A stretch of DNA of 64,000 bases from Ruoffia sp044336205 (GCA_044336205.1 CP172318.1:1302001-1366000), one strand, 5' to 3'; numbered from the stretch's first letter, positions 24,475 to 30,913 are shown. A program made the numbers and translations. The notes: generated by a model from the sequence alone, not told the origin.

Positions 24475-24526
24475 TACAAAATAATTTGCATAAATCCTTG
24501 ACAAACTACAAAGTTCTTTGTATAAT
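24475..24526 (+). promoter_or_regulatory. Promoter with matching double operator (HTH-acidic/AP2 operon)
   Basis: TTGACA (24498-24503), 17 bases, TATAAT (24521-24526). Operators: TACAAA-ATAA-TTTGCA (24475-24490, one mismatch) and TACAAA-GTTC-TTTGTA (24507-24522), centres 32 bp apart, the second overlapping the -10. Geometry is the same as upstream of the GNAT gene. Confidence 0.8.
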
Positions 24527-24572
24527 ATAATTAGAAGTTAAGCATGATCAAAGACAAAAGGAGCTAGATAAA

Positions 24573-25004
24573 ATGAAATATATGGAAACAATACAGCAAT
24601 TACTTAACTCAAATCGGACTAGCTACTCAATCGCAAAAGACACCGGTTTAAGCCCTCAATACGTTGATAACTATCGGAGCGGTAAAAGCAAATTGGAAAA
24701 CATGGCACTTGGTAAAGCGGAAATTTTAGTAGAATATAAATCAAAATTGGAGGAAATTGAAATGATTAAAAATATGACGATTGAAGAATTCTACATGTTA
24801 GACGAGGTTAGTGTTGAGTCAGACGGATTCTACTATGTAGATGACGAAAATGACATCAACGAAATGGTACCTACTCCTGAAGAAGCTTTTTTGCCGGAAG
24901 ACGAGTGGGATGGTGAAGATTACAGTGATCACTTGCACCCTGCTTATCTTCCAGCATGGGAGGAGTTAAAAGATAAGGTAGCAGAAGCTTATGAACAAAA
25001 TTAA
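24573..25004 (+). CDS. HTH protein with a long acidic C-terminal half
   Basis: 143 residues. Residues 1-55 look like a short XRE-type HTH: NRTSYSIAKDTGLSPQYVDNYRSGKSK. Residues 75-135 are strongly acidic (DEVSVESDGFYYVDDENDIN, then PEEAFLPEDEWDGEDYSDH), with about 20 Asp/Glu. The combination is unusual for a plain repressor and could be a DNA-mimic or a protein-binding tail; that is speculation. It could be the factor that reads the TACAAA operators. Ends overlapping the next ORF by 14 bases, so translation is coupled. Confidence 0.6.
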   Translation: MKYMETIQQLLNSNRTSYSIAKDTGLSPQYVDNYRSGKSKLENMALGKAEILVEYKSKLEEIEMIKNMTIEEFYMLDEVSVESDGFYYVDDENDINEMVPTPEEAFLPEDEWDGEDYSDHLHPAYLPAWEELKDKVAEAYEQN

Positions 25005-25650
25005 GCAAGGCGATAAATTTGGCGAATGGACAGTATTAAAAAAATCAGATAAATCTAGTCACCACACTTGTGAATGCTCGTGTGGTGTAGTTAAAGACGT
25101 TGCTAACACTGACCTTTTAAATGGGGTTAGTAGGTCTTGTGGTCATGCTAAAGTAACCCACAATATCCAATCACACTACAAACGTACAGACAAGAAAATT
25201 CTTGGCAATACCTTCGGACACTGGACGCCCTTAGAGCGTGTGAATAAAAGCGGCCAATCTAAATACCTATGTAAGTGTTCGTGCGGGGTTCAAAGAGTTG
25301 TTACGGCAAGCTCATTGTTAAATGGCACTAGCCGATCATGTGGGCATGTTAAAAAAGAATATGATACACCCGAAAATGCAAAGTTAATGAATGAAGTTAT
25401 CAAAGAGAATTTAGTAGAGAATACAAATCTTTTGATTCTAAATCAAAAAGTTGCAAAAAATTCTACTACCGGTGTTAAAGGTGTACACCCTACCAAGAAT
25501 GGTAAGTACCGTGCATACATAAGTTTTAAAGGCAAGAGGACTTATCTAGGTACACATGACACTTTAGAAGAAGCTGCGAAAGCAAGAAAAGATGCAGAAG
25601 AAGAATTATATAAGCCTTTCTTAGAGTCATATGAAAATAAAGATGAATAA
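24991..25650 (+). CDS. Zinc-ribbon-like repeat protein with AP2 domain
   Basis: 219 residues. Two repeats of about 50 residues each contain C-x-C-x-CG...SRSCGH (CECSCGVVKD...SRSCGHAK; CKCSCGVQRV...SRSCGHVK), probable zinc-binding. The C-terminal 60 residues (TGVKGVHPTKNGKYRAYISF, then GTHDTLEEAAKARKDAEEE) form an AP2-type DNA-binding domain, which in phages is often attached to HNH homing endonucleases. No HNH motif is visible, so it may be a DNA-binding regulator or a nuclease relic. Confidence 0.75.
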   Translation: MNKIKQGDKFGEWTVLKKSDKSSHHTCECSCGVVKDVANTDLLNGVSRSCGHAKVTHNIQSHYKRTDKKILGNTFGHWTPLERVNKSGQSKYLCKCSCGVQRVVTASSLLNGTSRSCGHVKKEYDTPENAKLMNEVIKENLVENTNLLILNQKVAKNSTTGVKGVHPTKNGKYRAYISFKGKRTYLGTHDTLEEAAKARKDAEEELYKPFLESYENKDE

Positions 25651-25665
25651 AAATTGAGGTAATCC

Positions 25666-25839
25666 ATAGCGATTAAATTTGATGGTGATAAGATTATTTT
25701 AGATAAAAGCAATCAAAATCCCTTTGAAATTGATGTTCAGGAACTTTTTGAAAATTTAGAAAACATCGGTGACTATCGAGGGATAGAGTCTATTAGAGAA
25801 GAATTAAATAATTACATAAAAAATAACCCCACTACGTAA
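25666..25839 (+). CDS. 57-codon ORF with ATA in place of the start codon
   Basis: GAGGT at a normal distance precedes ATA GCG ATT AAA TTT GAT, then an open frame through DKIILDKSNQNPFEI, VQELFENLENIGDYRGIESI to TAA at 25837-25839, inside the following terminator. Typical phage genes of this kind begin MAIKFDG, so an ATG-to-ATA change is likely. It is either started at ATA/ATT inefficiently or silent. Function unknown. Confidence 0.5.
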   Translation: MAIKFDGDKIILDKSNQNPFEIDVQELFENLENIGDYRGIESIREELNNYIKNNPTT

Positions 25840-25853
25840 TGAAGTGGGGTTTG
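25826..25853. terminator. Bidirectional terminator (CCCCACT family)
   Basis: ACCCCACT (25826-25833) pairs with AGTGGGGT (25843-25850). Plus-strand T-run TTTGATT; minus-strand tail ATTTTTTATG. It separates the convergent AP2 operon and the toxin-antitoxin pair. Similar stems recur at 26899, 28046, 28311 and 28510. Confidence 0.8.
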
Positions 25854-25854
25854 A

Positions 25855-26253
25855 TTAATATAATGTTTCAAGAAACTTAACAGAAAGGTCGTTCAATTCT
25901 CGATATAAAACTGGTAATGTTTGCTTTAAATCACAGATTTGTCCATTTCTATCAACATCATTGGAGTTCGCAGTACCTTGCTTGTGAATCCTGATATAGG
26001 ATGGATCTTTTTTTAAATTTAATAGAGTGCAATCATTTCCAGTTATTTTTTTATCAAATTCTCTTGAAATGTTATCAGAATTGCTTACTGATGAAACTGG
26101 CAAAACAACAAAGTCACATGGAAAATTATTCTTTTCAATCCCAATAATCAACATTGGGCGTGCTTTAAATTTTCTTTTTTTAGTGGATGAATCAAAATAT
26201 GGAAACCTAACCTTATATATTTTTCCAATATAATCTTCAGGAAGAAGAGACAC
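25855..26253 (-). CDS. PemK/MazF-like toxin of a Panacea toxin-antitoxin pair
   Basis: About 133 residues. It opens with YIGKIYKVRFPYFDSS and has KARPMLIIG, DFVVLPVSSVSN and a later SYIRIHKQGT, the beta-barrel layout of PemK/MazF ribonucleases; the RPMLIIG box is the usual signature. I start at GTG (26251-26253): it has AGGAGGGG 7 bases upstream, inside the antitoxin gene, giving a 17-base overlap with the antitoxin end. Toxicity and cleavage specificity are inferred from the family only. Confidence 0.75.
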   Translation of the reverse strand: MSLLPEDYIGKIYKVRFPYFDSSTKKRKFKARPMLIIGIEKNNFPCDFVVLPVSSVSNSDNISREFDKKITGNDCTLLNLKKDPSYIRIHKQGTANSNDVDRNGQICDLKQTLPVLYRELNDLSVKFLETLY

Positions 26254-26755
26254 TAATAAACCCCTCCTCAACATCTTCAAATTCATCTAAATACATATCG
26301 AACTCATGGTCATATAATCTAATTAAATTTGCATCATCTTTAATGTCTTCGACTTTAATTTCATTATTTCCAGGTTCGGATTCAGATAAACCATTTCTTG
26401 ATTTTATCCATGCTGATTCATCGTGAGACATATTTCGTAAAGTCCATGGTGCGAATTTTCCGTAATGATAAATGGTATTATCAATAATATATTTTTGCGT
26501 TTCAGTTAATTCATCAGAAAAATCATCATTTGGATTATAATACTCAAAAAAGAATCTTAAAGATGGTAATACAGGACCATGTTTCCAACCTTCAAAAGAT
26601 TCATCGATCAAAACATCTCCAGTTAAAGCTAGTGATGTTTTTTGAGAGAAATACATTAATTTTTGCAAAGTTATTTCATCATTATTAAAAGATGATTCTG
26701 TAATTTTTTCATATGAATTTATCAGGTAGTTAGCAATTTCATTCACAGTCGCCAT
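26237..26755 (-). CDS. Panacea-domain (DUF4065/GepA/SocA-like) antitoxin
   Basis: 172 residues. The first 110 match the Panacea domain: IANYLINSYEKI, ITLQKLMYFSQKTSLALTGD, FEGWKHGPVLPSL and SHDESAWIKSRNG. Such proteins neutralise varied toxins as PanA partners. The C-terminal 45 residues are acidic (DHEFDMYLDEFEDVEEG) and could contact the toxin. GGAGG before ATG; the toxin SD lies in its last codons, so both are coupled. Confidence 0.8.
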   Translation of the reverse strand: MATVNEIANYLINSYEKITESSFNNDEITLQKLMYFSQKTSLALTGDVLIDESFEGWKHGPVLPSLRFFFEYYNPNDDFSDELTETQKYIIDNTIYHYGKFAPWTLRNMSHDESAWIKSRNGLSESEPGNNEIKVEDIKDDANLIRLYDHEFDMYLDEFEDVEEGFISVSSS

Positions 26756-26898
26756 AATCTTTCCTCCTTTAACTTTTTTTATAGTATCTTACATTCCAAC
26801 AAGTATAAAATACCAATCATTTATTAAAAATGCAAGAGCAACGTGCGGAATTTTAACACAATTTGATTTAACACGCAAGTGTTTAACGAACAAAAACA

Positions 26899-26926
26899 AC
26901 CCCACTACCGATTAAGGTAGTGGGGT
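26899..26926 (-). terminator. Terminator of the DUF2335 pair (CCCCACTACC family)
   Basis: ACCCCACTACC (26899-26909) pairs perfectly with GGTAGTGGGGT (26916-26926); minus-strand tail TGTTTTTG. The 140 bases to its left, before the Panacea gene, hold the antitoxin promoter region and no ORF I can support. Confidence 0.8.
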
Positions 26927-26934
26927 TTAATTGA

Positions 26935-27570
26935 CTAATCAAGGCTTTCTATCATATCATTTGAAGAATCACTTAATTCTTCTTTGCTCTTACTATCAGA
27001 TTCGGATTGGTTTTCTTTAATACTTTGTTTTTTTTCATCTAAATCTTTTTCGCCAATATATGTCCCTTTTATATAAATGCCTACTAGAGATCCTAAAGTA
27101 CCTCCGCCTACTATCAGACCAGCGAATGTTTTATCTATAGCTATCAAGACTATAGTTCCAATAATTGCTATAATACCAATTAAACCTGCAAAATATACAC
27201 CGTTTCTACTGTCTCTATTTTTTGCTGTAATAACAAGCTTCTCTATCTCTTGCCGATGCTTACTCTGCACCTCTGTCATTTTCAAAATACGATCAGCACC
27301 ATTAGGTATAATATCATTAAATTCTCTCAATAAATCAGGATGTGGAATTGGTCCAGAATATCGATACTGTGAAACTGATAAAACTTCTTTTTCTATTTTA
27401 TCTCTAACTTCAACAGGAACACTATCTAAAATTAGTTCAGCATCAGACTCTGTTGTTTTTTCTAGTTCGCTTGTAAGTTCCTTAGTATCTAAGTCCTCAT
27501 GAGAATTTTCATTTATATTATCTGTATTTAAAGACACACTATCTTGGTTGTAGTTTTCTTCTCTGTTCAT
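26935..27570 (-). CDS. DUF2335 membrane protein
   Basis: 211 residues. A charged N-terminal region (about 1-65) precedes YSGPIPHPDLLREFNDIIPNGADRIL and QSKHRQEIEKLV, the DUF2335 signature. Two transmembrane helices follow (GVYFAGLIGIIAIIGTIVLI; FAGLIVGGGTLGSLVGIYIK), then a charged tail. Its start overlaps the upstream small gene by 32 bases. DUF2335 proteins are common in phages and mobile elements; function is not known. Confidence 0.75.
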   Translation of the reverse strand: MNREENYNQDSVSLNTDNINENSHEDLDTKELTSELEKTTESDAELILDSVPVEVRDKIEKEVLSVSQYRYSGPIPHPDLLREFNDIIPNGADRILKMTEVQSKHRQEIEKLVITAKNRDSRNGVYFAGLIGIIAIIGTIVLIAIDKTFAGLIVGGGTLGSLVGIYIKGTYIGEKDLDEKKQSIKENQSESDSKSKEELSDSSNDMIESLD

Positions 27571-27754
27571 TCATTACATTCCTCATGTCTTGGCCAATCA
27601 TTTCCCAATCGTTTAATAATGCAACTTTATCAGCTTCTTCTTCAGAATCAGAGAAATTGTATGATTTTTTATTTATTGTTGACCCTAAATCAAGAATCCT
27701 ACTCATACCAATGAAAAAGCTATTCTCCGCAACAAGAAAATCACTTTTTTTCAT
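27539..27754 (-). CDS. Small partner of the DUF2335 protein
   Basis: 71 residues beginning MKKSDFLVAENSFFIGMSRI, then LDLGSTINKKSYNFS and an acidic/basic C-terminus. The start is fixed by AAAGGAGGAAAAT directly upstream; the longer 109-residue reading has no SD. The reading frame runs 32 bases into the DUF2335 gene, so the two are translationally coupled. I recall similar small genes beside DUF2335 in other phages but cannot assign a function. Confidence 0.65.
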   Translation of the reverse strand: MKKSDFLVAENSFFIGMSRILDLGSTINKKSYNFSDSEEEADKVALLNDWEMIGQDMRNVMNEQRRKLQPR

Positions 27755-28045
27755 TAATTTTCCTCCTTTTTTTTGCAATATCACTCTGTAATTTAAATCA
27801 TTCATCTCTAACCTAATTGTACCACACCTGTCAACCCTATATATTGTACACATATATTTTTTTAGCACAATATATTGATTCGTAGAACTCTAAAGTTTGT
27901 GTAATGCATATACATTCTACACCACAATTGTAAACGCATAGCTTTTAATAGTCAAAGGATTATATTGGCTTTTTAAAACTTTTGATATTTATTGATTATT
28001 TAACTAAAACAAGTATTTATATATAAATTAGATATAATCTAAAAC
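27755..28045. other. AT-rich intergenic stretch
   Basis: About 290 bases with no ORF. A minus-strand promoter for the 71-residue gene must be here; TTGTGC and TACAAT with 16 bases between (plus about 27848-27876) is a weak candidate. Confidence 0.35.
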
Positions 28046-28074
28046 AACCCCACTACCATATTGGCGGTGGGGTT
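28046..28074. terminator. Terminator-like hairpin left of the Fst-type locus
   Basis: AACCCCAC (28046-28053) pairs with GTGGGGTT (28067-28074), extended by CC/GG. Minus-strand tail is GTTTTAGATT. It would insulate the type I locus from leftward transcription. Confidence 0.65.
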
Positions 28075-28108
28075 AAAATATGTCATATTATTATTTTATA
28101 CATTGTGG

Positions 28109-28139
28109 TATATTTGATTTATGCTCCAGAGAGGGGCAT
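28109..28139 (+). promoter_or_regulatory. Promoter and 5' stem of the type I toxin mRNA
   Basis: TATATT (28109-28114) with a TG extension is a plausible extended -10. Just downstream ATGCTCC pairs with GGGGCAT (28121-28139), a 5'-terminal helix such as protects Fst-type toxin mRNAs. No convincing -35 is seen. Confidence 0.4.
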
Positions 28140-28140
28140 G

Positions 28141-28173
28141 CACCTCCGAGGAGTGATTAAATGTAAGGAGGTG
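28141..28173 (+). promoter_or_regulatory. SD-sequestering hairpin of the toxin mRNA
   Basis: CACCTCC (28141-28147) is the exact complement of GGAGGTG (28167-28173), which is the toxin SD. The fold hides the ribosome site, a known feature of type I toxin mRNAs. Confidence 0.75.
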
Positions 28174-28181
28174 TATCGTTT

Positions 28182-28274
28182 ATGAACGAATCTTTAGCAT
28201 TTGTTCTACAGTACTTGATATTTCCGCTTGTTATCTCGTTCTGTAGTTTTAAGTGGTCAAATAAAGACCGCTAA
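28182..28274 (+). CDS. Fst-like type I toxin, 30-residue hydrophobic peptide
   Basis: ATG follows AAGGAGGTG at 8 bases. The peptide begins MNESLAFVLQYLIFPLV, continues ISFCSFKWSNKDR and stops. This is one membrane helix with a proline in its first half, then W and a charged tail, the layout of Fst/Ldr-type toxins. Direct repeats, antisense promoter and shared terminator (see neighbouring entries) support a par-type locus. Sequence identity to Fst is low, so assignment rests mostly on architecture. Confidence 0.7.
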   Translation: MNESLAFVLQYLIFPLVISFCSFKWSNKDR

Positions 28275-28303
28275 ATAAATACTAAAACACCTCTTTAATA
28301 GAT

Positions 28304-28423
28304 AAAAAAGCCCCACCTTATTGCCGTAAGGTGGGGTTTGGTGTATCCGAACGAACACCTTAACATTTGTTTTTTTGTCGACAACACACACGACACAACG
28401 AGGGAGCTAGACGAGCTTTCCTC
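28304..28423 (-). ncRNA. Antisense antitoxin RNA (RNA II-like), about 120 nt
   Basis: Transcription from the promoter at 28430-28458 would start near 28423 and stop at the hairpin 28311-28336 plus T-run at about 28304. It includes the complement of GGTGTATC (28340-28347) and GAACGAA (28349-28355); the same two words occur in the toxin mRNA at 28170-28177 (SD-distal) and 28184-28190 (codons 1-3). Pairing there would block translation, exactly as the DRa/DRb repeats do in pAD1 par. Confidence 0.7.
28311..28336. terminator. Shared terminator of the convergent toxin mRNA and antisense RNA
   Basis: CCCCACCTTA (28311-28320) and TAAGGTGGGG (28327-28336) pair perfectly around TTGCCG. The minus-strand tail is CTTTTTTAT (strong), the plus-strand tail TTTGGTG (weaker). 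Confidence 0.85.
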
Positions 28424-28429
28424 ATACAT

Positions 28430-28458
28430 AATATACAACGAACTGTTGTCTATGTCAA
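28430..28458 (-). promoter_or_regulatory. Promoter of the antisense RNA
   Basis: On the minus strand TTGACA (plus 28453-28458) and TATATT (plus 28430-28435) are separated by 17 bases. This is the strongest promoter in the locus, as expected for an antitoxin RNA. Confidence 0.8.
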
Positions 28459-28509
28459 ACGCCCCGCTCGTCCTTTAACCTTATGTAATTCCATACGGTT
28501 AGAAACGAA

Positions 28510-28536
28510 ACCCCATTCCGATTAAAGAATAGGGGT
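28510..28536 (-). terminator. Terminator of the phage late operon
   Basis: ACCCC-ATTC (28510-28518) pairs with GAAT-AGGGGT (28527-28536). It lies 8 bases after the endolysin stop and ends the leftward late transcript. Confidence 0.7.
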
Positions 28537-28543
28537 AAATGTT

Positions 28544-30046
28544 CTATTTAATTTCACTTATTTGGTATTTCACACCGTTTAAAACAAATTGACCTTCTTG
28601 TAACCCTTCATCTTCTGGCTTCTCTTCTACCTTTTCCCAGTCAGAACGAGGTTCTTTTAAATACTCTTCAAGAATCCATGAGTTATAATTTTTTAATTTA
28701 TAAGCGAAGCTTGAATGCTGAACATCATCAATGTCACGTATCTCTACAATCTCATCAGTTGTACCAGCGAGTTCTGCTTGCTTACCAGATTTAAGTAACT
28801 TTTTATTTTTCAAGTCATACCATTGCCAGATATATTCGTCATTTGCGTTCTTATCGTCCAACAGTGTAACTGTTTGTCCTACCTTCAGTGTTTTAAATGG
28901 TAAGCGAGGAGCAGTATACTTCACTGGTGTAGTTTCTTTTAATCCCTGAGGATTATAAGTCGACCCAGTTTGACCTGCTCCGCCAAAATATTTATCCACT
29001 CCATTTGCAATACCATGTGCCATATCCTCAACAAATTGAGCTTGCTTACTACCAAAAACATATTCACGATCTCGGTTTCCTGTCATGAACCCTAATTCCA
29101 TCAATACAGATGGCATAACAGATTCACGATTCATGTGAAAGTCCGTCCAGTTACCACGATAAGACGGTACTTCGCCTGTTGACCAAATAACTTGTTTTTG
29201 CTTACGGTACTCGTCCATGATTGCTCTAGCCAGTTTAAGCGATGCACTGTCTCGACCACGCCCGTAACGGTCATAAAATGCTGAGACACCATTTACTGAT
29301 GTATTACTATGTGCATTCGCATGAATAGATATTAAAATATCTACCTTTTGAGCGTTAAAATAATTTGTACGTGGAGCCAAACCAACTTCATTTGAGTTTG
29401 GATTTTGCACACCAAACGTTACCTTATGCCCCATCGCTTCAAGTAAAGCTCTTGTTCTGATTGCTACTTTTGAATTAAATCCATGTTCATCCCCAGTCCA
29501 ACCTCTACTTCCACCTCGTGCAGGACTGTTCTTACCATGTCCAATATCTAAACCGATATATGCCATTTTTTTAGTCTCCTCTTTCTTGTTGTCATACTGC
29601 GTCAAATCATACTTTTCGATAATCTCAATCAATTTACGCCCATACTGCGGGTCACCTGCATAAATACCAGTCAACGCATTCGCTTCGTCTTTATAATTCG
29701 TTGCGTCTATCGCCTTTTTATAGGCTGTATTGGCACGATAATCAGTTGAGGTAAAGAAACCTGCATGGTCTTTGATAGACGCTTCATGAGTTGGATATTT
29801 GCGGAAATAGCTGTCTCTCGCCCCTCCGACCTCCATGGAATTGTGTAACTCTTTCTCACCTGTCCACGGTGCTGAAACTTTAATACCAAAGCCATTGTTG
29901 GATTTCTTAGCTAAATCAGAAGTGAATAGTTGCGATTCTAGAATTAATTGGGCTAGTCGGACTTCTCCTGAAATAGGTGATTCATACTTAGCGATAATGG
30001 GGGCGTATTTTTCTATGAGTTTTATCTTTTCTGTTTCAGTTAACAT
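28544..30046 (-). CDS. Endolysin: glucosaminidase, amidase_3 and SH3-like domains
   Basis: About 500 residues. Residues 5-145 are a glucosaminidase domain (LAQLILESQLFTSDLAKKSN, GIKVSAPW, HAGFF, TGIYAGDPQYGRKLIEII). Residues about 160-350 are amidase_3: GLDIGHGKNSPARGG, EHGFNSKVA, LISIHANAH (zinc ligands H, E, H) and MELGFMTGNRDR with the catalytic Glu. The last 130 residues form SH3-like wall-binding repeats. Two catalytic activities in one lysin is a common late-phage design. ATG chosen with GGAGGG 6 bases before. Confidence 0.92.
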   Translation of the reverse strand: MLTETEKIKLIEKYAPIIAKYESPISGEVRLAQLILESQLFTSDLAKKSNNGFGIKVSAPWTGEKELHNSMEVGGARDSYFRKYPTHEASIKDHAGFFTSTDYRANTAYKKAIDATNYKDEANALTGIYAGDPQYGRKLIEIIEKYDLTQYDNKKEETKKMAYIGLDIGHGKNSPARGGSRGWTGDEHGFNSKVAIRTRALLEAMGHKVTFGVQNPNSNEVGLAPRTNYFNAQKVDILISIHANAHSNTSVNGVSAFYDRYGRGRDSASLKLARAIMDEYRKQKQVIWSTGEVPSYRGNWTDFHMNRESVMPSVLMELGFMTGNRDREYVFGSKQAQFVEDMAHGIANGVDKYFGGAGQTGSTYNPQGLKETTPVKYTAPRLPFKTLKVGQTVTLLDDKNANDEYIWQWYDLKNKKLLKSGKQAELAGTTDEIVEIRDIDDVQHSSFAYKLKNYNSWILEEYLKEPRSDWEKVEEKPEDEGLQEGQFVLNGVKYQISEIK

Positions 30047-30072
30047 GGTTCCCTCCATATAAAAAAGACGGA

Positions 30073-30285
30073 CTATTCGTCCGCCTCGTCTTTATAATAT
30101 TGTGCTGATGATAAGCCTAAGCTCGCTCCTAAGAACGTGGTTACCGCCCCTAGCACTGTCATAGTTAGCTCTGTATGTTCCCATTGTACCGCTCCACCGA
30201 TGGTACCGATGGCTACGATGAGTGCTGGCATGACTACTTGCACAATCCACTTGATGATGTCGTATGTTTGGCTATTTAATTTCAT
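30073..30285 (-). CDS. Phage holin
   Basis: 70 residues: short basic-polar N-terminus (NSQTYDIIKW), two hydrophobic helices (IVQVVMPALIVAIGTIGG; MTVLGAVTTFLGASLGLSS) and an acidic end (YKDEADE). Matches the small Firmicute siphophage holins. ATG overlaps the XhlA-like stop; endolysin follows after 26 bases. Confidence 0.85.
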   Translation of the reverse strand: MKLNSQTYDIIKWIVQVVMPALIVAIGTIGGAVQWEHTELTMTVLGAVTTFLGASLGLSSAQYYKDEADE

Positions 30286-30692
30286 TATTGTTCATCTCCT
30301 TTATAAACTTCTGTGTACTGTATTGACCGCCCATTAAATTCTTGTTTAGTCTCAACGATGATTAAGCGGTCATCTATACTACTGATTCTTGAGTCATGTT
30401 CTTTCAGCTTCTCCGTATTCTCAAAAGCAACTTTATTCAAAGCTTGCCTATCAGATTTACTTTCATGAATAAATTCATTGATAGGTTTTAAGGCTTCTGT
30501 CAATATCGCCTGTTGTTTTCGCTCATGTTCAAGGCGATTACGCTCTCTTTCATCCGCTTCTTGCTTTCGTTTCTTCTCTCGTGGTTGAGATACGGATTTA
30601 TTATATATCCACATCAGCGCACTACCCACGACGGTAAGACTCGTTATTAAAGTTGCTACCTGTTGGATATTGCTAGATAAAGTGTCAAACAT
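30285..30692 (-). CDS. XhlA-like lysis accessory protein
   Basis: 135 residues with one N-terminal membrane helix (VATLITSLTVVGSALMWIY), then a highly charged coiled coil (EKKRKQEADERERNRLEHER and later KLKEHDSRISSIDDRLIIVE). Resembles hemolysin XhlA/holin-associated proteins in which a long helix projects into the cytosol. The second member of the lysis cassette. Confidence 0.6.
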   Translation of the reverse strand: MFDTLSSNIQQVATLITSLTVVGSALMWIYNKSVSQPREKKRKQEADERERNRLEHERKQQAILTEALKPINEFIHESKSDRQALNKVAFENTEKLKEHDSRISSIDDRLIIVETKQEFNGRSIQYTEVYKGDEQ

Positions 30693-30728
30693 CCCTCACG
30701 CTCCTTTCAAAATAAAAAGAACAGTCAA

Positions 30729-30854
30729 CTAAGACTGCTCATTACCAGTATTTGCTAAATCTAATAATTCTTGCACTTTGGCTTTAAATGGTTCCGGAAC
30801 TTGCTCCATCGTAATCCAACCTAAAGTTATTTGCATAACGAATAAGTTAATCAT
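30729..30854 (-). CDS. XkdX-family phage protein
   Basis: 41 residues beginning MINLFVMQITLGWITMEQVP, the conserved XkdX layout (MxxxxxMQIxLGxxTxEQVP). The correct start is the internal ATG preceded by AAGGAGGTG at 9 bases. XkdX proteins sit between the tail fibre and lysis genes in many siphophages; function unknown. Confidence 0.75.
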   Translation of the reverse strand: MINLFVMQITLGWITMEQVPEPFKAKVQELLDLANTGNEQS

Positions 30855-30913
30855 CAAAACATCCACCTCCTTTTTGTCGAAAATATATTTAAATAGTAAT
30901 TTGATTAGCCACA

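Noticed and set aside
26027..26233. Plus-strand ORF opposite the PemK/MazF-like toxin
   Set aside because: Antisense shadow; no SD and no recognisable pattern.
27844..27880. TTGACA...TACAAT with 7 bases between, upstream of the DUF2335 pair
   Set aside because: The spacing is too short for a vegetative promoter; another pair nearby is only weakly supported.
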